From contig JAIPEN010000009.1 of NCBI GenBank assembly GCA_021737145.1, forward strand, positions 87,068 to 151,067: a stretch of DNA of 64,000 bases, given 5' to 3'. Positions 51,847 through 60,555 of this stretch are shown here, piece after piece. The notes beneath the pieces were generated by a model that was not told the DNA's origin, did not search any database, and was given only the letters and a program-made list of their open reading frames with translations. Both the position numbers and the translations under genes were made by a program. The DNA is from Desulfarculaceae bacterium (GTDB lineage: Bacteria > Desulfobacterota > Desulfarculia > Desulfarculales > Desulfarculaceae). Numbering within the stretch: position 1 is the first letter of the stretch; each line of letters begins with the position of its first letter.

Positions 51847-52799
51847 GCACCAAGGCAACCTACGCCATCTATCTGGGCATCATCGCCGGCCTGGCCGCGC
51901 TGGGGCTGTTGGGCGACCGCTTCATGGTCTACATGGGCATGCGGGTAATGCTCCTGGCCATCTTCGCCCTGGGCTACAACCTGCTGCTGGGGCGCACCGG
52001 CCTGTTGTCCTTCGGCCACGGCGCCCTGTACGCCTGCGGCTCCTACTCCATGGCCCTGGTGAACCTGCACCTGACCCAGGATCCGCTCCTCGGCATCCTG
52101 GCCGGCGTGGCCATGGCCGCCCTGTTCTCGCTGATCGTGGGCTTTTTCTGCGTGCGCAACACCGAGATCTACTTCGCCATGCTCACCCTGGCCTTCGGCA
52201 TGATGATCTTTTCGCTCATCTGGAACCTGCGCGAGATCACCGGCGGCGACGACGGCCTGGTGGGCATCAGCCGGGGCAGCGTATTCGGCCTGCCCATCGT
52301 AAAAGACGGGCAGTTCTACTTCCTGGTGCTGTTCTTCTTCGGCCTCACCCTGTGGCTGGTGCACCGCATCCGCTCCTCGGCCTTTGGCCTGGTCTTGGCC
52401 GGCATCCGGGAAAACCACCAGCGCACCAGCTTCGCGGGCATCCCGGTGAAGCGCTACCGTTTGGCCGCCTTCGTGGTCAGCGGCATGTTCGCCGGCCTGG
52501 CCGGCAGCCTGGGGGCCATGCTGCAATACAACACCGATCCCTTCTCCGCCCACTGGAGCCATTCGGCCGAGCCGGTGCTGGTCAGCCTCATCGGCGGGTT
52601 GCAGACCTTCAGCGGGCCCCTGGCCGGCAGCGTGGTCTTCGTGGTGCTCCGCGAGATCATCGAGCGCTACACCCAGAACTGGATGCTCTGGTTCGGCATA
52701 ATCCTCTTGGCCATCATCATGGGCCTGCGCGGCGGGGTCATGGGCGGCCTGGAAAAACGCCTGAGGCAAAGGGCCGCCACCCGGAAGGGGGGTGAGTAA
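51843..52799 (+). CDS. livM: Branched-chain-type ABC transporter permease LivM
   Basis: 318 residues from ATG 51843, which overlaps the livH stop and has GGGGAGG seven bases upstream. About nine hydrophobic segments. Landmarks: ALGYNLLLGRTGLLSFGHGALYA, ITGGDDGLVGI, the cytoplasmic loop RSSAFGLVLAGIRENHQRTSFAGI and SAEPVLVSLIGGLQTFSGPLAGS (all read in short pieces across the protein). It is the second permease of the importer. The stop shares one base with the livG start. Confidence 0.92.
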   Translation: MSTKATYAIYLGIIAGLAALGLLGDRFMVYMGMRVMLLAIFALGYNLLLGRTGLLSFGHGALYACGSYSMALVNLHLTQDPLLGILAGVAMAALFSLIVGFFCVRNTEIYFAMLTLAFGMMIFSLIWNLREITGGDDGLVGISRGSVFGLPIVKDGQFYFLVLFFFGLTLWLVHRIRSSAFGLVLAGIRENHQRTSFAGIPVKRYRLAAFVVSGMFAGLAGSLGAMLQYNTDPFSAHWSHSAEPVLVSLIGGLQTFSGPLAGSVVFVVLREIIERYTQNWMLWFGIILLAIIMGLRGGVMGGLEKRLRQRAATRKGGE

Positions 52800-53560
52800 T
52801 GGGCGAGATATTGCTCAAGGTCAAGGACCTGAACAAGGCCTTCGGCAAGGTGGTCACAGCCCGGGACCTTAACTTCGAGATCGAGGCCGGGGTGCTCACC
52901 AGCATCATCGGTCCCAACGGAGCGGGCAAGTCCACCCTGATCAACGTGCTCACCGGGCTCTTGCCCCTGGACAGCGGGCACATCTTGTTCAAGGGCGAGG
53001 ACATCACCGGCCTGCCCACCTATCAGCGGGTTCGCCGGGGGCTGTGCCGCTCCTTCCAGGTGGTCAACGTCTTCCCCGAGCTGAGCGTTTTTGAAAACGT
53101 GGAAATACCGGTGCTGGCCCAGATGAAAAAAGCGGGCCACATCTTCCGGCCGGTGGTCAAGGAAAAGGCGGTGGCCCAGCAGGTCATGGAGATACTGGAG
53201 CGCACCAACCTGGCCGGCGAGGCGGCGGTGATCGCCAGCGCGCTGAGCCACGGCGACCAGCGCCTCTTGGAGGTGGGCATCGCCCTGGCGGCCAAGCCCA
53301 GCCTGCTCTTTTTGGACGAGCCCACCGCGGGCATGAACCCGGTGGAGCGGGTGGACATCCTCAAGCATATCCGGCGCATTTCGGCCAGCGGCGAGACCAC
53401 CTTCGTCATCGTGGAGCACGACATGGACATCGTCTTCTCCCTGTCCGACCGGGTGATGGTGCTCAACCGGGGCGATATCATCTGCGACGGCGGGCCGGAC
53501 CACGTGAAGGGCGACAAGCAGGTGCGCGAGTGCTACCTGGGCGAGGAGGTGGTGGCATGA
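52799..53560 (+). CDS. livG: Branched-chain-type ABC transporter ATPase LivG
   Basis: A 253-residue ABC ATPase. Walker A GPNGAGKST, Q-loop RSFQVVNVFPEL, signature LSHGDQRLLEVG (usually LSYGQQR in LivG), Walker B LLFLDEPTAGM and switch His in VEHDMDI are all present. The LivG-specific segment CRSFQV and the long C-terminus fit. It is translationally coupled to both livM and livF by overlapping stops and starts. Confidence 0.93.
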   Translation: MGEILLKVKDLNKAFGKVVTARDLNFEIEAGVLTSIIGPNGAGKSTLINVLTGLLPLDSGHILFKGEDITGLPTYQRVRRGLCRSFQVVNVFPELSVFENVEIPVLAQMKKAGHIFRPVVKEKAVAQQVMEILERTNLAGEAAVIASALSHGDQRLLEVGIALAAKPSLLFLDEPTAGMNPVERVDILKHIRRISASGETTFVIVEHDMDIVFSLSDRVMVLNRGDIICDGGPDHVKGDKQVRECYLGEEVVA

Positions 53561-54258
53561 TTCTCTCCCTGGTGGACGTTAACACCTTTTACGGCACCTC
53601 CCACATTTTGCAGGACATCTCCCTGGGCGTGGGCCAGGGCGAGGTGGTGGCCCTGTTGGGCCGCAACGGGGTGGGCAAGACCACCACCCTGCGCACCATC
53701 ATGGGCCTGACCCCGCCGGCCAGCGGGGGGATTCTGTTCCAGGGCCAGGAGGTGCAGGGCGATCCGCCCTGGAACAAGGCCAAGCTGGGCCTGGCCTACA
53801 TGCCCGACGACCTGCGCATCTTCCCGGACCTCACCTGCGAGGAGAACCTGGACATCGCGGCCAAGCTGGTCAAGCGCGAGGGCTTCTGGGACAAGAAAAA
53901 GGTCATGAGCCTGTTCCCGGTGCTGGCCGAGCGGCGGGACCAGAAGGGCCTGAACATGTCCGGCGGGGAGAAAAAGATGCTCTCCCTGGGACGGGCCCTG
54001 ATGTCCAACCCGGCGGTGGTGCTTTTGGACGAGCCCAGCGAGGGCCTGGCCCCGCTGATCGTGCGCACCCTGGCCGAGGCCATCGAGACCATCCGCTCCC
54101 ACGGCATGACCATTCTCCTGGCCGACCAGAACCTGAAGTTCTGCCGCCGGGTGAGCGACCGGGGCTACATCATCGAAAAAGGCCAGATCGTCCATGAGGG
54201 GGACATGGAGGACATCTGGGACAACCAGGACGTGGTGAACAAATACCTGGCCCTTTAG
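53557..54258 (+). CDS. livF: Branched-chain-type ABC transporter ATPase LivF
   Basis: 233 residues from ATG 53557, overlapping the livG stop by four bases (ATGA). Walker A GRNGVGKTT, signature MSGGEKKMLSLG, Walker B VVLLDEPSEGLAP and Q-loop YMPDDLRIFPDLTCEEN place it as LivF. The switch position reads ADQNLKF where many ABC proteins have His; LivF proteins commonly have Q-N here, so this is normal. The operon continues into the SDR gene 24 bases later. Confidence 0.93.
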   Translation: MILSLVDVNTFYGTSHILQDISLGVGQGEVVALLGRNGVGKTTTLRTIMGLTPPASGGILFQGQEVQGDPPWNKAKLGLAYMPDDLRIFPDLTCEENLDIAAKLVKREGFWDKKKVMSLFPVLAERRDQKGLNMSGGEKKMLSLGRALMSNPAVVLLDEPSEGLAPLIVRTLAEAIETIRSHGMTILLADQNLKFCRRVSDRGYIIEKGQIVHEGDMEDIWDNQDVVNKYLAL

Positions 54259-54282
54259 GGCCCGGGATGGAGAAAGAACAAC

Positions 54283-55056
54283 ATGAGCGAGAGGGTGCTC
54301 GAGCATTTCGACCTCTCCGGCAAGACAGCCATGGTCACCGGCGCCACCCGCGGTTTGGGCGAGGTGGCGGCCACTGCTCTGGCCAAGGCCGGGGCCAAGG
54401 TGGCGGTGTGCGGCCGCAGCCAGGCGGACCTGGAACGGGTGAGCGGCAAGCTCCGCGAGCTGGGGGTGGAGTCCCGGGGCTTTGAGCTGGACGTGCTGGA
54501 CAAGGCCAAGGTGACCGGGGCGGTGGCCAAGATAACCGCCGAGCTGGGGCCCGTGGACATCCTGGTTAACGACGCCGGGGTCAACTACCGGGTGCCGGTG
54601 GTGGAGTTTCCCGAGGAGGAGTGGGACCGGGTCATCAACACCAACCTCAAGGGATACTTCCTGGTGGCCCAGGCGGTGGCTCCGGGCATGCTGGAGCGGG
54701 GCTACGGCAAGGTGATCAACATGTCCTCCATCTTCGGGGGGGTGGGCATGGTGAACCAGCTGGCCTACGCCTCTTCCAAGGGCGGGGTGAACCAGATGAC
54801 CAAGGTGATGGCCCTGGAGTGGGCCCAGCAGGGGGTCAGGGTCAACGCCATCGCGCCCACCTACTTCGAGACCGAGCTGGTCACCCAGATACGCGAGGAC
54901 CCCGAGCGTTTCGCCTTTATCAACGAGCGCACCCCCATGGGCCGCTGGGGCTATCTGCCCGAGCTGGAAGGCATCGTGATCTTCCTGGCCTCGCCGGGTT
55001 CCGACTTCATCACCGGCCAGACCATCTACATCGACGGCGGCTGGACCGCCTGGTAG
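54283..55056 (+). CDS. SDR-family oxidoreductase
   Basis: A 257-residue classical short-chain dehydrogenase. NAD(P) motif TGATRGLGEVAA (about 19-30), NDAGVN, catalytic Ser in INMSSIFGG, and YASSKGG with catalytic Tyr and Lys. It is similar in layout to gluconate 5-dehydrogenase and 3-oxoacyl reductases. Likely oxidises a hydroxy(acyl-CoA) intermediate imported or formed by the surrounding genes. It lies between livF and the acyl-CoA synthetase in one operon. The substrate cannot be assigned. Confidence 0.92.
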   Translation: MSERVLEHFDLSGKTAMVTGATRGLGEVAATALAKAGAKVAVCGRSQADLERVSGKLRELGVESRGFELDVLDKAKVTGAVAKITAELGPVDILVNDAGVNYRVPVVEFPEEEWDRVINTNLKGYFLVAQAVAPGMLERGYGKVINMSSIFGGVGMVNQLAYASSKGGVNQMTKVMALEWAQQGVRVNAIAPTYFETELVTQIREDPERFAFINERTPMGRWGYLPELEGIVIFLASPGSDFITGQTIYIDGGWTAW

Positions 55057-55067
55057 GGGAGGGGGCC

Positions 55068-56603
55068 ATGCTGATTCATGAGATACTGGCTTTTTCCGCC
55101 TCCCGCCTGCCGGACAAGCCCTATCTGATAGAGGACGGCCGGGTGCTGAGCTTCGCCGACACCCTGGCCGGGGCCCGGGCCGTGGCGGCCAGCCTGCAAA
55201 AGGGCGGGGTGGGCTCCGGCGACCGGGTGGCCCTGCTGTTCGCCAACAGCATCGATTTCGTGCTGTGCTACTACGGGGTCCTGATGCTGGGCGCGGTGGT
55301 GGTGCCCATGAACAACCGCCTGGCCCCCAAGGAGCTGGCCTACGTGCTCAGCGACTCGGGGCCCAAGGCCCTGATCGTGCAGGAGCAGTTTTGGGAGGCG
55401 GCCCAGGCCATGGGCGAGATCGCCCCCCTGCCGGACCGGGTGATCCTGGCCGGCGGCCAGCCCCGCGAGGGCGTGGAGCACCTGGACGGCATCCTGGCCG
55501 GGGGCGGCGCGCCAGCGGGCAAGCCCGATCTGGGCCCCATGAGCCCGGCCTCGATCATGTACACCTCCGGCACCACCGGCCTGCCCAAGGGGGCCATCCT
55601 CAGTCACGGCAACGTGGCGGCCAACGCGCGCAACTGCGGGGCCCATCTGCAATACAAGCAGGGCGACACCACCTTGATCGTGGTGCCCCTGTTCCACGTC
55701 ACCGGCCTGCACAGCCAGCTGGTGGCCTTTGCCTACGTGGGCGGCACCTGCGTGATCATGCGCGCCTACAACACCGCCGCCATGATCGAGCTCATGGCCA
55801 GGCACCGGGTGACGGTGACCTTCAAGGTGCCCACCATGTACACCCTGATGCTGGTCAACCAGGCCCTGCCGGCCAACGACCTGAGCGCCCTGCGCCTGGC
55901 CTGTTACGGCGGGGCGCCCATGGCCCCGGAGACCATCACCCAGCTCCAGGACCGCCTGGGGGTGGATTTGATCAACGCCTACGGCCTCACCGAGGCCACC
56001 AGCCTGGTCACCGCCCTGCCGCCCTGCGACGCGCTCAGAAAGGCGGGCTCCATCGGCCTGCCCACCACGGGCAACCGGGTCAAGGTGGTGGACGATCAGG
56101 ACCAGGAGCTGCCGGCCGGCGCGGTGGGCGAGCTGCTCATAAAAGGGCCCATGGTGGTGCAGGGCTATTGGAACAAGCCCGAGGCCACCGAGGCGGCGCT
56201 CAAGGAGGGCTGGTTGCACACCGGCGACTTCGCGCGCATCGATCCCGAGGGGTTTGTCTACATCGCCGACCGCAAGAAGGACATGATCATCCGGGGCGGA
56301 GAGAACGTCTACTCCATCGAGGTGGAGTCGGCCCTGGTGACCCATCCGGGAGTGCTGGAGGCGGCGGTGGTGCCCCGGGCCCACAGCATCTTCGGCGAGG
56401 TGGTGCACGCCTTCGTGGTGTGCGCCCCCGGGGCCGCGCCCAGCGAGGACGAGATCATCACCCACTGCGCCGGGGTCATCGCCGACTACAAGGTGCCCGC
56501 CTCGGTGAGCCTGGTGGCCGAGCTGCCGCGCAACCCGGGCGGCAAGGTGCTAAAGAACGCCCTCAAGGAGCAGGTGCCCCCGGGCGACCCGCCGAGGCGC
56601 TAG
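55068..56603 (+). CDS. AMP-dependent acyl-CoA synthetase
   Basis: 511 residues from ATG 55068 (GGGGAGG five bases upstream). ANL superfamily: phosphate motif YTSGTTGLPKGAILSH, the A5 region NAYGLTEATS, YTGD-like HTGDFARIDPEGF, and the C-terminal RGGENVYSIEVE and GGKVLKNAL with the catalytic lysine. Similar in size to 4-coumarate- or medium-chain-type ligases. In this operon it would convert the imported acid to its CoA thioester with ATP. It follows the SDR gene by 11 bases. Confidence 0.93.
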   Translation: MLIHEILAFSASRLPDKPYLIEDGRVLSFADTLAGARAVAASLQKGGVGSGDRVALLFANSIDFVLCYYGVLMLGAVVVPMNNRLAPKELAYVLSDSGPKALIVQEQFWEAAQAMGEIAPLPDRVILAGGQPREGVEHLDGILAGGGAPAGKPDLGPMSPASIMYTSGTTGLPKGAILSHGNVAANARNCGAHLQYKQGDTTLIVVPLFHVTGLHSQLVAFAYVGGTCVIMRAYNTAAMIELMARHRVTVTFKVPTMYTLMLVNQALPANDLSALRLACYGGAPMAPETITQLQDRLGVDLINAYGLTEATSLVTALPPCDALRKAGSIGLPTTGNRVKVVDDQDQELPAGAVGELLIKGPMVVQGYWNKPEATEAALKEGWLHTGDFARIDPEGFVYIADRKKDMIIRGGENVYSIEVESALVTHPGVLEAAVVPRAHSIFGEVVHAFVVCAPGAAPSEDEIITHCAGVIADYKVPASVSLVAELPRNPGGKVLKNALKEQVPPGDPPRR

Positions 56604-56718
56604 CTCGCCTATTTCATGAGGGCTGGGTGGCATTAAACAACGAAGCAGTATTCGTGGCCCCATTATGAAAGAAGTTGCCGCGTCATCAAGGCTCGGTTTG
56701 CAACCAGAACCGGCACAG

Positions 56719-56822
56719 CCAGCCGCCGGAAGACAAGGCGCCTGGCAAGCGAGGGCCGCGGGCGTAGCTGAAGCTACGCCTAATACCGAGCGCGGCCAGC
56801 AACACCGTGTGCCGGTGGCTGG
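56719..56822 (+). repeat. Dispersed inverted-repeat element, copy A
   Basis: A 104-base nested inverted repeat in the 268-base gap before the CGGC-protein gene. Outer arms CCAGCCGCCGG / CCGGTGGCTGG, middle arms GGCCGCG / CGCGGCC, and a perfect apical hairpin GGCGTAGCTGAAGCTACGCC at 56761-56780. It aligns with the reverse complement of 36269-36371. The rest of the gap shows no gene. Confidence 0.8.
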
Positions 56823-56871
56823 CGCAGCCGGACGCACGGCTTTTATGGAATATGCGGGCTAGGGGCTTACA

Positions 56872-57138
56872 ATGAAAGTGGCGCTCAAGTTTTGCGGAGG
56901 GTGCGACCCTTCCTACGAGCGCGTGGAATATTGGGAGGCCATCCGCGACGCGGCCGGGGAAAGCATCGCCTGGCAGCATCCGGACCAGGGCGGGCACCAG
57001 ATCATGCTGGTGCTCTGCGGCTGCGACACGGCCTGCCCCCTGCAAGAGTTGCCTTCGGACGAACCTATGCTGGTTATAACCAACGACCGCCAGGCTCCGG
57101 CCGAGGTGGCGGCCCGTTTGCTGGGCCGGGAGAGTTGA
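56872..57138 (+). CDS. Small CGGC-motif protein upstream of the dehydratase
   Basis: An 88-residue soluble protein. It opens MKVALKFCGGCDPSYERVEY and carries a second cysteine group (LCGCDTACPLQE) and a conserved-looking VITNDRQAP. AGGGG lies six bases before the ATG. The stop is three bases before the 4-hydroxybutyryl-CoA dehydratase gene, so the two are coupled. Small proteins with this CGGC-x-P-x-Y-x-R start recur beside anaerobic CoA-enzyme genes in deltaproteobacteria (recollection). A redox or Fe-S delivery role for the dehydratase is plausible but unproven. Confidence 0.75.
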   Translation: MKVALKFCGGCDPSYERVEYWEAIRDAAGESIAWQHPDQGGHQIMLVLCGCDTACPLQELPSDEPMLVITNDRQAPAEVAARLLGRES

Positions 57139-57141
57139 AAC

Positions 57142-58587
57142 ATGGAGCGTATCGTCACCAAGGATGATTACCTGAAGAGCCTGCGCGAGCAGGGGCACCT
57201 GGTCTACTTCAACGGCGAGCGGGTGGAGGACGTGACCAGCCACCCCGCCTTCAGGCCCCACGTTAACGCGGCGGCCAAGACCTATGAGATGGCCTTGATG
57301 CCCGAGTACGAGGATCTGGCCACGGCCATCAGCCACCTCACCGGCGAGCGCATCAGCCGCTTCACCCACATCCACCAGTCGGTGGAAGACCTGATAAAAA
57401 AGGTGCAGCTGCTCCGGGCCATCGCCCACGAGACCGGCTCCTGCTTCCAGCGCTGCGTGGGCTGGGACGCGCTCAACGCCACCTTCATGACCACCTACGA
57501 GATCGACCAAAAGCACGGCACCGACTATCACACGCGCTTTTTGGAGTACCTCAAGTATATCCAGTCCACCAACAGGATGGTGGTGGGCGGCATGACCGAC
57601 ACCAAGGGCGACCGCTCCCTGCCCCCGCACCAGCAGAAGGACCGGGACGTGTTCACCCACGTGGCCGAGCGCCGCGACGACGGCATCATCATCCGGGGCA
57701 ACAAGGCCCACCAGACCGGCGGGGCCAACAGCCACGAGATACTCATCATGCCCACCCAGTTCATGCGCGAGGAGGACGCCGACTTCGCCCTGACCTGCGC
57801 CATCCCCCTCAACTCCCCCGGCGTGGTGCAGATCTTCGGCCGCCAGACCAACGACGACCGCCGCATCCACAGCCCCCTGGACGCGGGCAACGCGGAGTAC
57901 GGCCTGGTGGGCGGCGAGACGCTCATCGTGTTCGAGGACGTGTTCGTGCCTTGGGAGCGGGTGTTCATGTGCGGCGAGACCGAGTTCTCCGGCCTGCTGG
58001 TGGAGCGCTTCGCCACCCTGCACCGCCAGAACTACGGCGGCTGCAAGGGCGGGGTGAGCGATGTGCTGGTGGGGGCCTGCGCCCTGGCCAGCGAGATGCA
58101 GGGCAGCGCCAAGGCCAGCCACGTCAAGGAGAAGATGGCCGAGATGATGCACCTTACCGAGACGCTCTACGCCGGTTCGGTCTCCTGCTCGGCCATGGGC
58201 CAGAAGACCGCCTCCGGGGCCTTCTACCCCGACCCGCTGCTGGCCAACTGCACCAAGCACAACGTGACCCGCCACGTGTATGAGATCGCCCGCCTGGCCC
58301 ACGACGTGGCCGGCGGCATCCTGGCCACCATGCCCTCCGAGGCCGACCTGAGGCACCCGGAGATCGGCAAGTACGTGGAGAAGTACCTCTCCGGGGTGCA
58401 CGGGGTGACCACCGAGAACCGCATGCGGGTGCTGCGGCTCATCGAGAACATGACCGGCGGCACCGCCCTGGTGGAGTCCATGCACGGGGCGGGCTCGCCC
58501 CAGACCCAGAAGGTCATGTACGGCCGCCTGGCCAAGATGGACATGAAAAAGAAGTGGGCCGCCAAGTTGGCCCAAGTCGAGGAGTAG
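57142..58587 (+). CDS. 4-hydroxybutyryl-CoA dehydratase / vinylacetyl-CoA isomerase type enzyme
   Basis: A 481-residue FAD and 4Fe-4S enzyme of the 4-hydroxyphenylacetate hydroxylase fold. All four cluster ligands of the Clostridium aminobutyricum enzyme (C99, C103, H292, C299) are present at C101, C105, H294 and C301 with identical spacing (SCFQRCVG and LHRQNYGGC). This separates it from oxygen-dependent flavin hydroxylases of the same fold, which lack them. The reaction is radical dehydration of a gamma-hydroxyacyl-CoA to an enoyl-CoA. The exact acyl group is inferred, not shown. It ends the ABC/acid-activation operon and is followed by a terminator. Confidence 0.92.
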   Translation: MERIVTKDDYLKSLREQGHLVYFNGERVEDVTSHPAFRPHVNAAAKTYEMALMPEYEDLATAISHLTGERISRFTHIHQSVEDLIKKVQLLRAIAHETGSCFQRCVGWDALNATFMTTYEIDQKHGTDYHTRFLEYLKYIQSTNRMVVGGMTDTKGDRSLPPHQQKDRDVFTHVAERRDDGIIIRGNKAHQTGGANSHEILIMPTQFMREEDADFALTCAIPLNSPGVVQIFGRQTNDDRRIHSPLDAGNAEYGLVGGETLIVFEDVFVPWERVFMCGETEFSGLLVERFATLHRQNYGGCKGGVSDVLVGACALASEMQGSAKASHVKEKMAEMMHLTETLYAGSVSCSAMGQKTASGAFYPDPLLANCTKHNVTRHVYEIARLAHDVAGGILATMPSEADLRHPEIGKYVEKYLSGVHGVTTENRMRVLRLIENMTGGTALVESMHGAGSPQTQKVMYGRLAKMDMKKKWAAKLAQVEE

Positions 58588-58617
58588 CGAAAGGCGCCCA
58601 ACTCCGGACTGCGAGGA

Positions 58618-58647
58618 GGGGCGGGGTCAAACCCCGTCCCTTTTCTT
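58618..58647 (+). terminator. Terminator after the dehydratase gene
   Basis: GGGGCGGGG-TCAAA-CCCCGTCCC (one G-T pair) followed by TTTTCTT, 31 bases after the stop. Confidence 0.8.
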
Positions 58648-58713
58648 GTGGAGCGGCTTTCCGCCGGGGCGGGGCAATCCATGCCCGGGCCAGGCGGCGT
58701 CATCAACAAGCCA

Positions 58714-58739
58714 AAGGGCGGGGGAAACACCCCGCCCTG
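58714..58739 (-). terminator. Hairpin after the alcohol dehydrogenase gene
   Basis: AGGGCGGGG-TGTTT-CCCCCGCCCT on the minus strand with a short T run; lies 31 bases beyond the dehydrogenase stop, back to back with the terminator of the plus-strand operon. Confidence 0.55.
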
Positions 58740-58769
58740 ATTAATTCAATAAACTGAACGCCGGGTCCG

Positions 58770-59804
58770 CTAGGGCTCCACCACGATGCGCACCGGATCG
58801 CCGGTTTTTTGGTGCAGCATGTCCATGGCCTGGTTCACCTGGGTCAGGGGCAGGGTAAGGCTGATGGAGCCGGACAGGTCCAGCTTGCCGCTGGCCACCA
58901 AATCCACCAGGGTGCCGATCTCGCTGGTGGTGAAGCCGTAGGAGCCCAGCAGGGAGTTCTCGCGGCGCACGAAGGTGGTGGGCGGGGGCAGGGTGATGGG
59001 GTCCGGCCCCAGGCCGGCCACCGCGGCCCGGCCGCCGACGCGCAGGCAGTCCACCGCCTGGGCGATGGTGACCTGGGCGCCCACCAGCTCCACGGCCAGG
59101 TCCACCCCCAGCCCGTTGGTGGCCTCCAAGATGGCCGGCGCCACCTCCTGGCGCGAGGCGTCTATGGCCACATCGGCGCCCGAGGCCAGGGCCCGCTCCA
59201 GCACGGCGGGGCGAATATCCACCGCGATGACCTTGGCCGCACCGCCCAAGCGGGCCAGCTGCACCCCGTGGATGCCCAGGCCGCCGCAGCCGAACACGGC
59301 CACCGTTTCGCCGGGCCGCAGCTTGCCCACCGCGGTCAGGGCGTGGAAGGGCGTGGCCACCGCGTCGGTGATGATGGCCCCCTGGCTGAAGGGCACCTGC
59401 CCGGGCAGGGGCACCAGGTTGGCCGCGGGCACCAGCAGATATTCGGCCATGGCGCCCTCGGCCTGGATGCCGATGCAGCGGCGCTCCAGGCACACCTGCT
59501 GGTTGCCGCCCAGGCAGTTGGGGCAGGAGCCGCACACGAAAAAGCAGCAGGCCACCACCCGGTCTCCCAGGGCCAAACCCTCCACTCCCGGGCCCAGCTC
59601 GGCCACCTCGCCGCTGGGTTCGTGGCCCAGGGTGATGGGGGTGAAGGCGGTGGGGGTGACCCCCTCGTAGGCGATGTGGATGTCGGAGCCGCAGACCCCG
59701 CAGGCCCTCACCCGGATGAGCACCTCGCCGGGGCCCGGGGTGGGGGTGGGGATCTCCTCCAGGGCCAGGGGACGGCCCACCTCGTAGAATCGCGCCGCTA
59801 GCAT
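58770..59804 (-). CDS. Zinc-dependent alcohol dehydrogenase (MDR family)
   Basis: A 344-residue medium-chain dehydrogenase. Catalytic zinc site: C in RACGVCGSDIH and HE in LGHEPSGEV. The structural zinc loop reads CGSCPNCLGGNQQVC with all four cysteines. The NAD motif is VFGCGGLGIHGVQ. It would oxidise an alcohol or hydroxyacyl intermediate with NAD. It begins 13 bases after the XRE-cupin regulator stop on the same strand, so the regulator and enzyme form an operon. The substrate is probably linked to the dehydratase pathway (inference). Confidence 0.92.
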   Translation of the reverse strand: MLAARFYEVGRPLALEEIPTPTPGPGEVLIRVRACGVCGSDIHIAYEGVTPTAFTPITLGHEPSGEVAELGPGVEGLALGDRVVACCFFVCGSCPNCLGGNQQVCLERRCIGIQAEGAMAEYLLVPAANLVPLPGQVPFSQGAIITDAVATPFHALTAVGKLRPGETVAVFGCGGLGIHGVQLARLGGAAKVIAVDIRPAVLERALASGADVAIDASRQEVAPAILEATNGLGVDLAVELVGAQVTIAQAVDCLRVGGRAAVAGLGPDPITLPPPTTFVRRENSLLGSYGFTTSEIGTLVDLVASGKLDLSGSISLTLPLTQVNQAMDMLHQKTGDPVRIVVEP

Positions 59805-59817
59805 GGTTGACTCGCTT

Positions 59818-60360
59818 TTACCAGGAAGGGGGATGGTTGACCCACAGAATGTGGCAGTCCTTGTCGCCGGGGTTGTTGAAGCTGTGGTCTTGCTGAGAGT
59901 GGAAGTAGAAGCTGTCGCCCTGGCCCAGGGTGTAGGAGGCGCCGTCCACGTTGAGCTCCAGGGAGCCTTCCAGGATCAGGCCGAACTCCTCGCCCTCGTG
60001 CTTGTAATCGCCCACGCTGCCCCCGCCCGGGCCCACGATGGCCAGGCGGGCGTCCATGGCCCGGTCCGGGCCCCGGGGGATGAGCACCTCGATGCGCAGC
60101 TTGGATCGTTGGAAAGAGGCCCGGGGGCGCTTGGCCCTGCGCATCACCACCTCTTCACCCACGTTGTCGTCAAAGAGCCTTACGATGGTGGTGCCCAGAC
60201 CCTCGGCAATTTTTTTCAGGCGGCTGATGGAGGGGTCAACCTTGTCGTTTTCGACCATGGAAAGATAGGAGGGGGCGCAGCCGATGCGTTCGGACGCCTG
60301 TTTTAAAGAAAGCTTTTGGCCCTTGCGCAGCGCCCTGAGCTTCGCCCCTAGTGATCCCAT
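59818..60360 (-). CDS. XRE-family regulator with C-terminal cupin
   Basis: A 180-residue protein. Helix-turn-helix at residues 4-60 (LRALRKGQKLSLKQASERIG, PSYLSMVEN, DPSISRLKKIAEGLG). The C-terminal cupin (about 105-180) has GDYKHEGEEFGLILEGSLEL and DSFYFHSQQDHSFNNPG, typical ligand-binding motifs. AAAGGAG precedes the ATG. The perfect palindrome GTTCAATATATTGAAC lies 29-44 bases upstream, suggesting autoregulation. A near copy lies in the ABC operon promoter, so it probably represses both in the absence of a small-acid inducer (inference). Confidence 0.93.
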   Translation of the reverse strand: MGSLGAKLRALRKGQKLSLKQASERIGCAPSYLSMVENDKVDPSISRLKKIAEGLGTTIVRLFDDNVGEEVVMRRAKRPRASFQRSKLRIEVLIPRGPDRAMDARLAIVGPGGGSVGDYKHEGEEFGLILEGSLELNVDGASYTLGQGDSFYFHSQQDHSFNNPGDKDCHILWVNHPPSW

Positions 60361-60388
60361 GCCCCGCTCCTTTCCAGCATTTTCCTAA

Positions 60389-60404
60389 GTTCAATATATT
60401 GAAC
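60389..60404. promoter_or_regulatory. Perfect palindromic operator upstream of the XRE-cupin gene
   Basis: GTTCAATATATTGAAC is a perfect 16-bp palindrome in the divergent region between the XRE-cupin gene and the sigma-54 activator gene. It shares 12 contiguous bases with the ABC operon promoter region. Confidence 0.7.
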
Positions 60405-60456
60405 ATAATCGGGGGGCGCTTGAAAATCAAGTGAAACCAACTAAGGGCTTGCCTAG

Positions 60457-60472
60457 TTTCAGCATGTTGAAC
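60457..60472. promoter_or_regulatory. Second, imperfect operator copy
   Basis: TTTCAGCATGTTGAAC matches the perfect palindrome at 12 of 16 positions, and both are followed by ATAAT. It lies 68 bases away, nearer the sigma-54 activator gene. Confidence 0.5.
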
Positions 60473-60555
60473 ATAATGATTTCATCAAGCGATTCATACT
60501 GACCGGCTGGCCCATGGTTTGCCCCGCCAGCTCCCACGCCGGCCGCGGGAGAAGC

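Noticed and set aside
56604..56871. A small gene in the gap before the CGGC-protein gene
   Set aside because: The frame at 56665-56862 has no RBS and runs through the inverted-repeat element; its composition is explained by the repeat.
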